This document shows, in pieces, positions 8,238-16,182 of a stretch of 64,000 nucleotides of DNA. Position 1 is the stretch's first letter, and each line of letters begins with the position of its first letter. This stretch comes from UBA2031 sp037189985 (GTDB lineage: Bacteria; Pseudomonadota; Gammaproteobacteria; Pseudomonadales; Moraxellaceae): contig JBBCJX010000012.1 in assembly GCA_037189985.1 (NCBI GenBank), forward strand, positions 1-64,000. The letters run 5' to 3'. The notes beneath the pieces are model-generated. The model saw only the letters and a program-made list of their open reading frames with translations, did not search any database and had not been told where the DNA came from. Position numbers and translations under genes: made by a program.

Positions 8238-9475
8238 GCGAACAAACCGCCCACGAGCCCGGACAACACCCAGAGCAGCACCAGCGGCAGCAGAATGCGC
8301 ACGGCCACGCGCCAGAGGTTGTAAATGCCTTCCGCCGGCAGGTTCAGTTCCTTGCGGGCATGGCTGATCTTCATGGCCCAGCCGGCAAACACCGACTGCC
8401 CCAGCAGAACCAGCAGCACAAGAATGGCCAGCACTTGCAGCAGCGGCTTGACCGCCGTGGCGCCAACAGCGAACCAGATGGCCAGTGCCAGCAACAGGGC
8501 TGCCGCAAAAGCCAGCAGCACCGCAGGCAGACGTGCCAGACCCTTTTCAGCCAGCCAGGCCAAGAGAGGCTCTGCCAGCAGTGCCGCGGCAAAGATGCTC
8601 AGCAACAACAGTGCGGACAGCAGCATCCATACTGCCGCCCCTGTGGGCACGATCTCCATGGCCATGGAGGCATTGATCTGTTCCACGGCAACAAAAGGGG
8701 CCAGCGCCAGCAGGAGGATGAAGCCCAGCACGGCATGCAGCAGCAGCCACCCCAGCGCCAGCCGGCCCAAGCGGGCATTGCCCGGCAGGCTCATGCCGCC
8801 CACCCATATCACGCCCAATCCCGCGCCCGTGCCCAGCAGTGCCAGCCGCGCAGCGGCCTGCCAGTCCGCCAGGGAAAGCGCCTTCACCGGATAAAGGAGG
8901 GCCGCCATGCTGAGGCCTGACAAGGACGACACCACCAACAGGAAAAGCACCGGCAGCAGGACCAGCAAGGTTGCCAGCAAGCGCTTCGAAGCCGGCAACA
9001 GGGCCAGTCCCAGCGCCAGCAGGAGGATGACCGTGGCGCCCAGCGGCAAGACCCAGCCGGCGCCCTGCGTCACCTGCACCGTGCCGTCCACCAGTTCCAA
9101 CTCACGCGCCAGAAAATTGACACTACCGCCAGCCAGCAGCGCCACGGCCACCATCCCCAGCAGGGCCGCCAGCAGCATGCCCCAGCCGGACGCCCGCCAG
9201 CCGCGTGCGGCATCGGCCTCACGGGTCAGCACGGCCAGACCTTCGGCAGGCGAGCGCCGCGAGCGACGGCCCAACATCAGCTCCTGAAGCAGCAGTGGCA
9301 GGGCCAGCAGGGCCAGGCAGAGCAGCCAGGCGGCCATGAAGGCAAAACCACCGTGATGTGCCACCAGCCGGGGCAGTTCCCATACATGCAGGAAGGCCAG
9401 CCCGATCAGGGTTGCCGCCCCGAAGACCTCAGGCGCACGTGCGCTGCCATGCAGCAGGGAAGGTGAATGAGCCAT
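8234..9475 (-). CDS. SNF/NSS-type sodium-dependent transporter (divergent)
   Basis: A 413-residue integral membrane protein with about 11-12 hydrophobic segments. The N-terminus resembles neurotransmitter:sodium symporters: a GLAFLHVWELPRLVAHHGG stretch takes the place of the family's G-N-x-W-R-F-P block, then ELMLGRR follows the second helix. Substrate is unknown; bacterial members move amino acids. It is short for the family and diverged in TM1. The start at 9475 is used because the upstream 30 residues are not membrane-protein-like. It overlaps ratA by 4 bases (ATGA type) and separates ratA from smpB, which are usually adjacent. Confidence 0.7.
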   Translation of the reverse strand: MAHSPSLLHGSARAPEVFGAATLIGLAFLHVWELPRLVAHHGGFAFMAAWLLCLALLALPLLLQELMLGRRSRRSPAEGLAVLTREADAARGWRASGWGMLLAALLGMVAVALLAGGSVNFLARELELVDGTVQVTQGAGWVLPLGATVILLLALGLALLPASKRLLATLLVLLPVLFLLVVSSLSGLSMAALLYPVKALSLADWQAAARLALLGTGAGLGVIWVGGMSLPGNARLGRLALGWLLLHAVLGFILLLALAPFVAVEQINASMAMEIVPTGAAVWMLLSALLLLSIFAAALLAEPLLAWLAEKGLARLPAVLLAFAAALLLALAIWFAVGATAVKPLLQVLAILVLLVLLGQSVFAGWAMKISHARKELNLPAEGIYNLWRVAVRILLPLVLLWVLSGLVGGLFA

Positions 9476-9645
9476 GCACAAGCCTCTCGGAAGCAGGACA
9501 TAAAAATGATGCCGCAAGGGCAAAGTGCGCGGATTGTCCGGGATAAACCTGCCGGCCTCAAGCAAGCAACCGTGCAGGCATTGTTGCCCGCAGGCTCACA
9601 CATTCCGCACTTTTCCGCAGTGGTTTGCCCCTATAATCGCGCCCC

Positions 9646-10116
9646 ATGAGCACACCGAAAAAAGGTGCCGGTACCGGCACCATCGCGCAGAACCGCCGTG
9701 CCCGGCACGAGTATTTCATCGAGGACAAGTTCGAGGCCGGCCTCGTGCTGCTGGGTTGGGAAATCAAATCCATGCGCGCCGGCAAGGCCAACCTCACCGA
9801 CGCCTATGTCCTGCTCAAGAACAACGAGGCCTGGCTCCTGGGCGCGCACATCATGCCTTTGCTGCAAGCCTCAACGCATGTGATTGCCGATCCTTCCCGC
9901 ACCCGCAAGCTGCTGCTGAACCGCCGCGAGATCGACAAGATCACGGGAGGCGTACAGCAGAAGGGCCATACCTGCGTGCCGCTATCACTCTACTGGAGCC
10001 ACGGCCGCGTGAAGTGCGAGATCGCACTGGTGAAAGGCAAACAGTTGCACGACAAGCGCGAGACCGAGAAAGAGCGCGACTGGCAGCGCGAGAAAGCGCG
10101 CGTCCTGCGCGGCTGA
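9646..10116 (+). CDS. smpB: SsrA-binding protein SmpB
   Basis: A 156-residue RNA-binding protein that delivers tmRNA to stalled ribosomes. Typical blocks are IAQNRRARHEYFIEDKFEAGLVLLGWEIKS, AYVLLKNNEAWLLGAHI, and the basic C-terminal tail (about 128-156) with EKERDWQREKARVLRG, which inserts in the mRNA channel. Length is normal. Its RNA partner ssrA is about 8 kb downstream. It is divergent from the transporter-ratA-rnfH operon. Confidence 0.96.
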   Translation: MSTPKKGAGTGTIAQNRRARHEYFIEDKFEAGLVLLGWEIKSMRAGKANLTDAYVLLKNNEAWLLGAHIMPLLQASTHVIADPSRTRKLLLNRREIDKITGGVQQKGHTCVPLSLYWSHGRVKCEIALVKGKQLHDKRETEKERDWQREKARVLRG

Positions 10117-10206
10117 GCCCAGCTCCCTCATTCAGGGCGTTGAGCCCGTAACATTTCTGCATCCATACTCCGGACATGGTCGTTACGCCACGCTCCGGAG
10201 AAAACC

Positions 10207-11739
10207 ATGCGCTCTCGCCTGCATTCCATCCTGACAGGATTGTCACTTTCCCTGCTTCTGCTGGGCTGCAGCAGCAAACCCGTCACACTCGTGGATATGG
10301 CCTATCGCGAAAAACTGGAGGGGCAGCCACTGGTAATGTCGACTTATGGCTACGTCCGGCCTGTTGGCGAGAAATATGAATACCTGCATGTGATCAGAGG
10401 CAAAAACAATCGCTGGGGCGTCATCAGCGAACAACGGCTGCAAGAGCCGCACACCAACAGATACTACGTCGCTCCGGCGAAATGGCTGGCGCAGCCCGTT
10501 TACGAAGCCGTGGTGCTGCCCGACTTCAAGCGCACACAAGGACACATCTGGGTGAAACCCGAAGGCGCGACGCAGTGGCAAGTATTCCGCACAGATGGCA
10601 AAAAACTCACGGCGCCGGGCGCAACACCCTATAGCGACATCCGCTTGCTGCGCGTAGGCAAGAGCAACGGGAAGCGCCCCCACGAGGACATCCGGCCTTT
10701 CCAGCGCGATCTGGTGATGGGCATACGCGCCGGTGACAACCCGGCCAGTGCCACCGTCGACCTGATCGATGTCGGCAACAATCAGGTGCTGCTCACCCTC
10801 ACCCATCTGGATACACGCGAGGAGCCAAGGCTGGAAAATGGCAAGATCGTGTTCAGGCATGACTCCGCTGCAAACGGCTACACGATCGTGCGGCTCCCTG
10901 CGCCTCCTGCTCCCACCGAAAACTACGCCCTGCTCGACGCGAGTGACTTCTACCTGAATCTTGTCCTGGATGCGCCCGCTGCCAGCGGCACGGACCTCGA
11001 GGGCAAGGTCGTGATCCTGGACAAGGACTTGCGCCCGTTTCCCTTTCCCGGCCTGACGCTTGGACAACCCCTGCCGCTGCATCCGGCATGGTCGGGACCG
11101 GACCACTTCTACAAAGTCCAGGTCAGCACCGACAAGGGCCGGGCCGGCTATCAGTTCATTTACCGCGACAAGGATGGCAACCCGGCGCTAGCACCCACGC
11201 TCTGGCAGGACATCCTGCAAATGCAGGGCTACGTGATTGTCGTGAACAACGGCCAGTGGCAGATGATGACGGCAATAAGGCGGAAAGACGGCTATGACTT
11301 CCAGCCCCGCTTGTTCAACGGGCAGCCTGTCACCGCTACATCACTGGAAGCGCTGTACGCGGTGGTAGCCGGAGTGAAGCAGGCCGATGTGAAACAGGCG
11401 GCAATTGATATCCGGCTGCTGGCGGAACAGCAGGCGAAGTGGCAGGCAGAGTACGCCGAGCAGCGCCGCAAGGAAGCCGCAGAGAAAGCCGAACTGCAAC
11501 GCCGGATAGATGCCAACGCCAAAGCCCGCATCGCGGCCGATGCCGAATACCAGCGCCAGAAGGCAGAATCCGCCGCCAAATTCGCCGAGCGCAACAAGAG
11601 CAGTTGGATATCCGGGCAACCCATCACCCTGCCCTCCCTGCAAGGCGCGCCCGGCCTCAGCACCCTGGAAAAGGACTACTACGACAATCGCGGCAATGCC
11701 CGGAACCCGTATGTGATCCGGGAAAAGCCGAAGCAGTAG
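10207..11739 (+). CDS. Large lipoprotein of unknown function with C-terminal coiled coil
   Basis: A 510-residue protein with a lipoprotein signal peptide ending LLLLGCSS (Cys about residue 21). Most of the chain is a beta-rich region without a motif I recognise. Residues about 395-460 are strongly charged and Ala/Gln/Arg/Glu-rich (QAKWQAEYAEQRRKEAAEKAELQRR), a clear coiled coil. The C-terminus is Pro/Tyr/Asn-rich. It is probably anchored in the outer membrane, since the residues after the Cys are Ser-Ser rather than Asp. It stands alone between smpB and the M24 operon. No function is proposed. Confidence 0.8.
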   Translation: MRSRLHSILTGLSLSLLLLGCSSKPVTLVDMAYREKLEGQPLVMSTYGYVRPVGEKYEYLHVIRGKNNRWGVISEQRLQEPHTNRYYVAPAKWLAQPVYEAVVLPDFKRTQGHIWVKPEGATQWQVFRTDGKKLTAPGATPYSDIRLLRVGKSNGKRPHEDIRPFQRDLVMGIRAGDNPASATVDLIDVGNNQVLLTLTHLDTREEPRLENGKIVFRHDSAANGYTIVRLPAPPAPTENYALLDASDFYLNLVLDAPAASGTDLEGKVVILDKDLRPFPFPGLTLGQPLPLHPAWSGPDHFYKVQVSTDKGRAGYQFIYRDKDGNPALAPTLWQDILQMQGYVIVVNNGQWQMMTAIRRKDGYDFQPRLFNGQPVTATSLEALYAVVAGVKQADVKQAAIDIRLLAEQQAKWQAEYAEQRRKEAAEKAELQRRIDANAKARIAADAEYQRQKAESAAKFAERNKSSWISGQPITLPSLQGAPGLSTLEKDYYDNRGNARNPYVIREKPKQ

Positions 11740-11853
11740 GCGTCATTGGGCAGTTCCAGCGCTCAAGCCGGGGCCCTGCTTGCCGCTTTGCACAGTCGAA
11801 ACCCCGCCGACTAGTCATCCTGTCCGACAATGTGGCCCAAAAACCCATAGACA

Positions 11854-11873
11854 GTTACATCGTTCAATGTAAC
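11854..11873. promoter_or_regulatory. Inverted repeat, putative operator
   Basis: Perfect 7-bp arms GTTACAT and ATGTAAC separated by six bases, 33 bases upstream of the M24-peptidase operon start. Size and symmetry suit a TetR-, GntR- or FadR-type dimer site near the promoter. No matching regulator is adjacent, so the binder is unknown. Confidence 0.45.
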
Positions 11874-11906
11874 TCTCCTGCACCAAACAAAAACCGGGGC
11901 CCGCTG

Positions 11907-13079
11907 ATGTCCGCCATTTCCCTGCTACCCACCCCTGCCGACCTCGAAGGCTTTCGTGCTGCCCAGCGTCTGGCCTACAACTGCGCCGCTGCCATCCATG
12001 CCGAGCTGCGCCCGGGCGTCACCGAGCGCGAAGTCGCCGCCCGCATGAAGGTCTGGCTCGCTGACCACGGTGCCACCGACTGCCTGCACCAGCCCTTTGC
12101 CTGGTTCGGCCACCGCACCGCCTTTCGCGGGCTCATCGGCCTCAACCAGCTCCGCGGCTTCAATCCGGCTTTCTTTCCCAGCAACAAAAAGCTGGAAGCC
12201 GACATGCCCTTCATCCTGGATTGCGCGCCCACCCTGAACGGCTATACCGCCGACATCGGCTATGCCGGCGTGCTGGGCCAGAACAAGATCCTCGACCAGC
12301 TCATGGACGATCTGGCCGCACACCGCCAGCTCATCATCGAGATGATCCGCGAGCGTCGCCTCATGTCCGAAGTCAGCCAGGCAGTGGATGCACTCTGCGT
12401 GAAGCAAGGCGTGGAACCGCGTCATCACGCCTATCCGTTCTCCGTGCTGGCACACCGAGTGGAGAAACTCCCGGACAGCCCGGTAGCCCCGAAGATTTCC
12501 GTCGGCCGCTTCGGCATTCGCAGTGTGCTGTCACTGGGACGCGAAACCGTGCAGGGCGTGAAGGAAGGCTGGTCACCTCTCTGGGCCAGCCACCAGCGCT
12601 CCGCCCATCCGCCCGTGCCCGGTCTATGGGCGGTGGAGCCGCATCTTGGCTTCCGTGATGTGGGCGCCAAATTCGAAGAGCTGCTGGTGATCACCGAAGA
12701 CGACGCCTTCTGGCTGGATGACGACGTGCCGCATGTGCACCGCTGGCTGGAACGCGGTGTGATCGGTCGCACCTCACAGAAAGCTCCGAAAGCAAAAACC
12801 GCCACGACATCCACAACGCGCAAAGCCGTGGCAAACCCTCCCGTCATTGCCATGAAAGAAGTGGTGAGTGCCAACGCCACTCCACCTGCCAAAAAGAAAG
12901 CGGCCGCTCCTGTAAAACCTGCCAAACCGGCAGGCAAGAAAGCCGCCAAAGAAGCTGCAAAAGCAGAAGTCAGCGCCAAAGCGGGCAAGGCAAAAGCTCC
13001 CGCCAAACCCAAAGACTCTGAAAAAGCCGACACCCGGAAATCAAGCACGACTCGCCAAAAGAAAACGGAGACCGCATGA
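11907..13079 (+). CDS. M24 family (Xaa-Pro aminopeptidase-like) protein with histone-H1-like tail
   Basis: A 390-residue protein. Residues 1 to about 290 have the creatinase/aminopeptidase ('pita-bread') fold, with the metal-ligand pair D-x10-D in LDCAPTLNGYTADIG and a C-terminal KFEELLVITEDD strand. I could not place all the usual His/Glu ligands confidently, so catalysis is uncertain. Residues 292-390 are a Lys/Ala/Pro-rich, low-complexity tail like histone H1 or AlgP, with PAKKKAAAP and KPAGKKAAKEAAKAE repeats. The start at 11907 sits after an inverted repeat; the longer frame overlaps the lipoprotein gene. It overlaps the next gene by 4 bases (ATGA). Confidence 0.75.
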   Translation: MSAISLLPTPADLEGFRAAQRLAYNCAAAIHAELRPGVTEREVAARMKVWLADHGATDCLHQPFAWFGHRTAFRGLIGLNQLRGFNPAFFPSNKKLEADMPFILDCAPTLNGYTADIGYAGVLGQNKILDQLMDDLAAHRQLIIEMIRERRLMSEVSQAVDALCVKQGVEPRHHAYPFSVLAHRVEKLPDSPVAPKISVGRFGIRSVLSLGRETVQGVKEGWSPLWASHQRSAHPPVPGLWAVEPHLGFRDVGAKFEELLVITEDDAFWLDDDVPHVHRWLERGVIGRTSQKAPKAKTATTSTTRKAVANPPVIAMKEVVSANATPPAKKKAAAPVKPAKPAGKKAAKEAAKAEVSAKAGKAKAPAKPKDSEKADTRKSSTTRQKKTETA

Positions 13080-14005
13080 ACGCCCCCGTCCAGAATTTTC
13101 CCGTGACATCACACACCGTCCATTCCGGCCGTGTGCGCCTGGCTGCTTACACACGCGGCAATCCGGACCACACGCCCGTCGTGCTGGTGCACGGCTATCC
13201 CGATGACAGCACCACCTGGGACAAGGTGGCTGATCATCTCGCGCAAAATCATTATGTGGTGACCTACGACGTACGCGGTGCCGGCAACTCCGACACGCCC
13301 CGTCGCGTGCGTGACTACTCGCTGGAAAAACTTTCGGATGACCTCGTGGCAGTGCTGGACCATGTAGTGCCGGGACGCGCCGTGCATCTGGTCGGCCACG
13401 ACTGGGGCTCCATACAGACTTGGGAATCGGTGACGGCACCGCACCTGCAATACCGCATCCTTTCCTACACCACGCTCTCCGGCCCCTGCCTTGACCACAT
13501 GGGCTTCTGGATGCGCGGCCGCCTTTTTTCCACCGACAGCAACAAGCTCGGCAAGGCACTGCGCCAGCTGGGCAGCTCTTGGTACATCATGATGTTCCAG
13601 CTCCCGGTGCTGGCACCGACCGTGTGGCGCCTCGCCGGACAGCGCATACACCAGCAGATTGCCAGCGTGGAAAAAGTGCCTTTCGAGCCACGCGAAAACG
13701 GCGTGAAGGACGGCGTGTTCGGAGTCAACCTGTACCGCGCCAACTTCATGCCCTGCCTGCTCAAGCCACGTGAACGCTATACCGGCAAACCTGTACAGCT
13801 CATCGTGCTGACCAAGGACAATTACGTGGGCACGCAACTGTTTGAAGACATCACCGTGTGGGCACGCAATACATGGCGCCGTGACGTGGACGCCGGGCAC
13901 TGGACGCTGCTGGCCGAAGGAAAAAAGCTCGCCGGCTGGATCGCCGATTTCGTGGCACAGGTGGACACCGGCAAAGAAGCCCCGGGGCTCACCCGTCTCA
14001 ACTAG
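13076..14005 (+). CDS. Alpha/beta hydrolase (epoxide hydrolase/dehalogenase type)
   Basis: A 309-residue alpha/beta hydrolase. The oxyanion motif VLVHGYPDDS and the nucleophile elbow VGHDWGS show Asp as nucleophile, as in epoxide hydrolases and haloalkane dehalogenases rather than serine esterases. DAGHWTLLAEG near the C-terminus supplies the catalytic His. It is translation-coupled to the M24-like gene upstream and followed by a ferritin-like hydrolase, so the three may handle one xenobiotic or lipid substrate (inference). An exact substrate cannot be read from sequence. Confidence 0.82.
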   Translation: MNAPVQNFPVTSHTVHSGRVRLAAYTRGNPDHTPVVLVHGYPDDSTTWDKVADHLAQNHYVVTYDVRGAGNSDTPRRVRDYSLEKLSDDLVAVLDHVVPGRAVHLVGHDWGSIQTWESVTAPHLQYRILSYTTLSGPCLDHMGFWMRGRLFSTDSNKLGKALRQLGSSWYIMMFQLPVLAPTVWRLAGQRIHQQIASVEKVPFEPRENGVKDGVFGVNLYRANFMPCLLKPRERYTGKPVQLIVLTKDNYVGTQLFEDITVWARNTWRRDVDAGHWTLLAEGKKLAGWIADFVAQVDTGKEAPGLTRLN

Positions 14006-14127
14006 GCTTGATGCATTACCCTGGGTCGGCAGCAGGAGGCGCCGATATTGCAGGAACCTTTCGGGGTTCCTGCCGCACCGCCGGATGTCAGGAGACGCCG
14101 ACGGTACCCGGAACCGAGAAAACCGAA

Positions 14128-15030
14128 ATGACCGAACACCATAAGCTCCTGCCACGCCGTGTCCGTTTTGATCTGCGCAACAGCCCGCTGCACTGGATCC
14201 CGCATGACCCGGAATCCTCCTACATCATCAACTCCATCCACCTGCTGCTGCCCGCAGGCGAATTCTGGTTCTGCCGCGTGTACAACAAGGCACTGCCGCT
14301 GGTGAAGGATGAAACGCTGCGCGACGACGTGCAGGGCTTCATCCGCCAGGAAGCCATCCACGCGCGCTCGCATGAAACCGCACTGGAGGATTACCTGCGC
14401 GCACACGGGCTGGAAATCGACAGCATGCTGAAGCTGGCCAGCTTCATCTTCGACAACGCCTTGTCCGACCGCCCCTTCGGCATGCCGGACAATTTCGTCA
14501 CGCGCCGCCTGGACCCATGGTGGCTGAAACAGCGCGTGGGCATCATCGCCGCCATTGAGCACTTCACCTGCGTCTTCGGCAAATGGGTGGTGGAATCGCA
14601 AGCTCTGGATGCCCCCAACATCGACAAGAACATCCTCGATCTTTTCCGCTGGCACGGCGCCGAGGAAGTGGAACACCGCAACGTGGCGCACGACCTGCAC
14701 GTCGCCATCGGCGGGTCTACCTACGAGCGCCAGCTCTGGGCGGTGGCCGTGTTCCCGCTGCTGCTCGGCCTGCTGGCTCTGGGCAGCAACGCCATGATGA
14801 AACAGGACCCGGGCATCAAGGCCGACTCCTTCTTCCGTCGCTGGTGGCGGGGTGGCAAGAAAGGCACGCTGCCTTCGGTGGAATCCGTGATTGCCGCTGC
14901 TGCACGCTATTTCGATCCGGACTACCACCCGGACAACGAAGCACCACTCAATCTGGCGCTGGAATATTTCGCGAAGTCACCGGCCGTACAGGCCGCGCTT
15001 GCGCGCGAACAAGCCAAAGCCGCTGCCTGA
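14128..15030 (+). CDS. Putative metal-dependent hydrolase (PF10118-type, ferritin-like)
   Basis: A 300-residue protein with helical metal-binding motifs: FIRQEAIHARSH near residue 75 and GAEEVEHRNVAHDL near residue 185, matching the iron-ligand E-x-x-H pattern of the COG3687 'predicted metal-dependent hydrolase' family. A hydrophobic segment follows at about 205-220. The ATG at 14128 is chosen since family resemblance starts there; the frame extends upstream to 14008. It sits 122 bases after the hydrolase gene on the same strand, and convergent with the AraC regulator. Function of the family is not established. Confidence 0.78.
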   Translation: MTEHHKLLPRRVRFDLRNSPLHWIPHDPESSYIINSIHLLLPAGEFWFCRVYNKALPLVKDETLRDDVQGFIRQEAIHARSHETALEDYLRAHGLEIDSMLKLASFIFDNALSDRPFGMPDNFVTRRLDPWWLKQRVGIIAAIEHFTCVFGKWVVESQALDAPNIDKNILDLFRWHGAEEVEHRNVAHDLHVAIGGSTYERQLWAVAVFPLLLGLLALGSNAMMKQDPGIKADSFFRRWWRGGKKGTLPSVESVIAAAARYFDPDYHPDNEAPLNLALEYFAKSPAVQAALAREQAKAAA

Positions 15031-15058
15031 AAACCGGCGGCACAGCGCCCCCGGTTTT

Positions 15059-16066
15059 TCACGACGCCTGTCGCCACTCCCGTGGCGACTTGCCTGTCCA
15101 CTGCCGGAAGGCACGGCTGAATACCGCCACATCTTCGTAACCCAGGCTCAGGGCCAGTGCGGTGATGCGCATGTCGTCGCTCTGCAGGTGCTGACAGGCC
15201 AGCGCCTGGCGCGTTTGCCGAAGAATCTCGCCATAGGGCTGGCCAGCAGCTTTCAGCAACTGCTGCAAGCGTCGCGGATGCAGCCCCAGCATGCGCGCCA
15301 CGCTCTCCAGCGAGCACTCGCGCGTGGGCAGCAGGGCGGTGATGGCACGGCCCACCTGCTGCGCCAGGCTGACCTCGCCCAGTTGCTGCCAGTCACCCCG
15401 CCACTGCTGCATGAGCTTGTCACGCAGCACCTCCCCCACGATCACCGGACGCGACAACAAGGCCTGTGAATAGCGCAGGCTGTTGCGCGCACTGCCAAAA
15501 TGCACCGGGCACCCGAAGGCCTGTGCATAGGCATCAGCATCGCCGGGCGTCGCCAGTTGCAATTCCACGGCCAGTGGCGCCTCGGCCTGCTGCACCTGTG
15601 CAAAACCGCGCAACACCTGCACAAGACTCATGACACCCAGTTGCCCGCAATCCACCTCGCCGGCAAACGCGAAACGCAGGCTGAGCGTCATCGCTTCGCC
15701 CTCACCCTCCATCGTCATGGCCACGCCGCGCGCATGAAAATCCATGTGCCGGGCCAAGAGTTGCAAGGCCTCGCCCACCGTAGCTTGCAGGCAGAGGAAG
15801 GACCCCAGCGCTCCCAGCACCTCCAGCCCCTGCCGTTGCCCGAGGTGCAGGCCAAAATCCAGATCGGCACAACTGGCCGCCGCCCGGTTCAGCAGTGCCG
15901 CTATCTCGGGGTAAGGCAGGTAAAGATCGGGATCAATGAGGGCCGCCGGGCCCAGCCCCACGGCATGCAGCAGGGCTGACGGATGCCCACCCTGCTCACG
16001 GACCTGCTCGGCAAAGCCCAGAAGGCCGCCGCTGCGAGCAAAGTGCTTGTGGGAAGTCAGGCTCAT
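15059..16066 (-). CDS. AraC family transcriptional regulator (arabinose-binding-domain subtype)
   Basis: A 335-residue regulator. Residues 1 to about 210 match the N-terminal ligand domain of OruR/ArgR-like AraC members (GLGPAALIDPDLYLPYPEIAALL near residue 40). The C-terminal 95 residues hold two helix-turn-helix motifs, including SVARMLGLHPRRLQQLLK and ITALALSLGYEDVAVFSRAFRQW. It is divergent from the amidohydrolase gene with a 116-bp AT-rich gap containing a palindrome, so it most likely controls that gene. The start at 16066 removes ten upstream residues that have no family match. Confidence 0.88.
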   Translation of the reverse strand: MSLTSHKHFARSGGLLGFAEQVREQGGHPSALLHAVGLGPAALIDPDLYLPYPEIAALLNRAAASCADLDFGLHLGQRQGLEVLGALGSFLCLQATVGEALQLLARHMDFHARGVAMTMEGEGEAMTLSLRFAFAGEVDCGQLGVMSLVQVLRGFAQVQQAEAPLAVELQLATPGDADAYAQAFGCPVHFGSARNSLRYSQALLSRPVIVGEVLRDKLMQQWRGDWQQLGEVSLAQQVGRAITALLPTRECSLESVARMLGLHPRRLQQLLKAAGQPYGEILRQTRQALACQHLQSDDMRITALALSLGYEDVAVFSRAFRQWTGKSPREWRQAS

Positions 16067-16091
16067 GACCGGTCGGCAGTATTCGTGAAAT

Positions 16092-16104
16092 ATCAAATAT
16101 TGAT
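16092..16104. promoter_or_regulatory. Palindrome between AraC regulator and amidohydrolase
   Basis: ATCAA-ATA-TTGAT, followed about 15 bases later by another ATATCAA. It lies in the AT-rich gap between the divergent genes and is a candidate regulator site or promoter element. The assignment rests on position only. Confidence 0.35.
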
Positions 16105-16182
16105 TCGCAATATATCAAGAAACCCGATGCCAGCCTCACTAAGCTGAACCTGCGCCCATCCGTCCCCCGGAGCACAACAACA

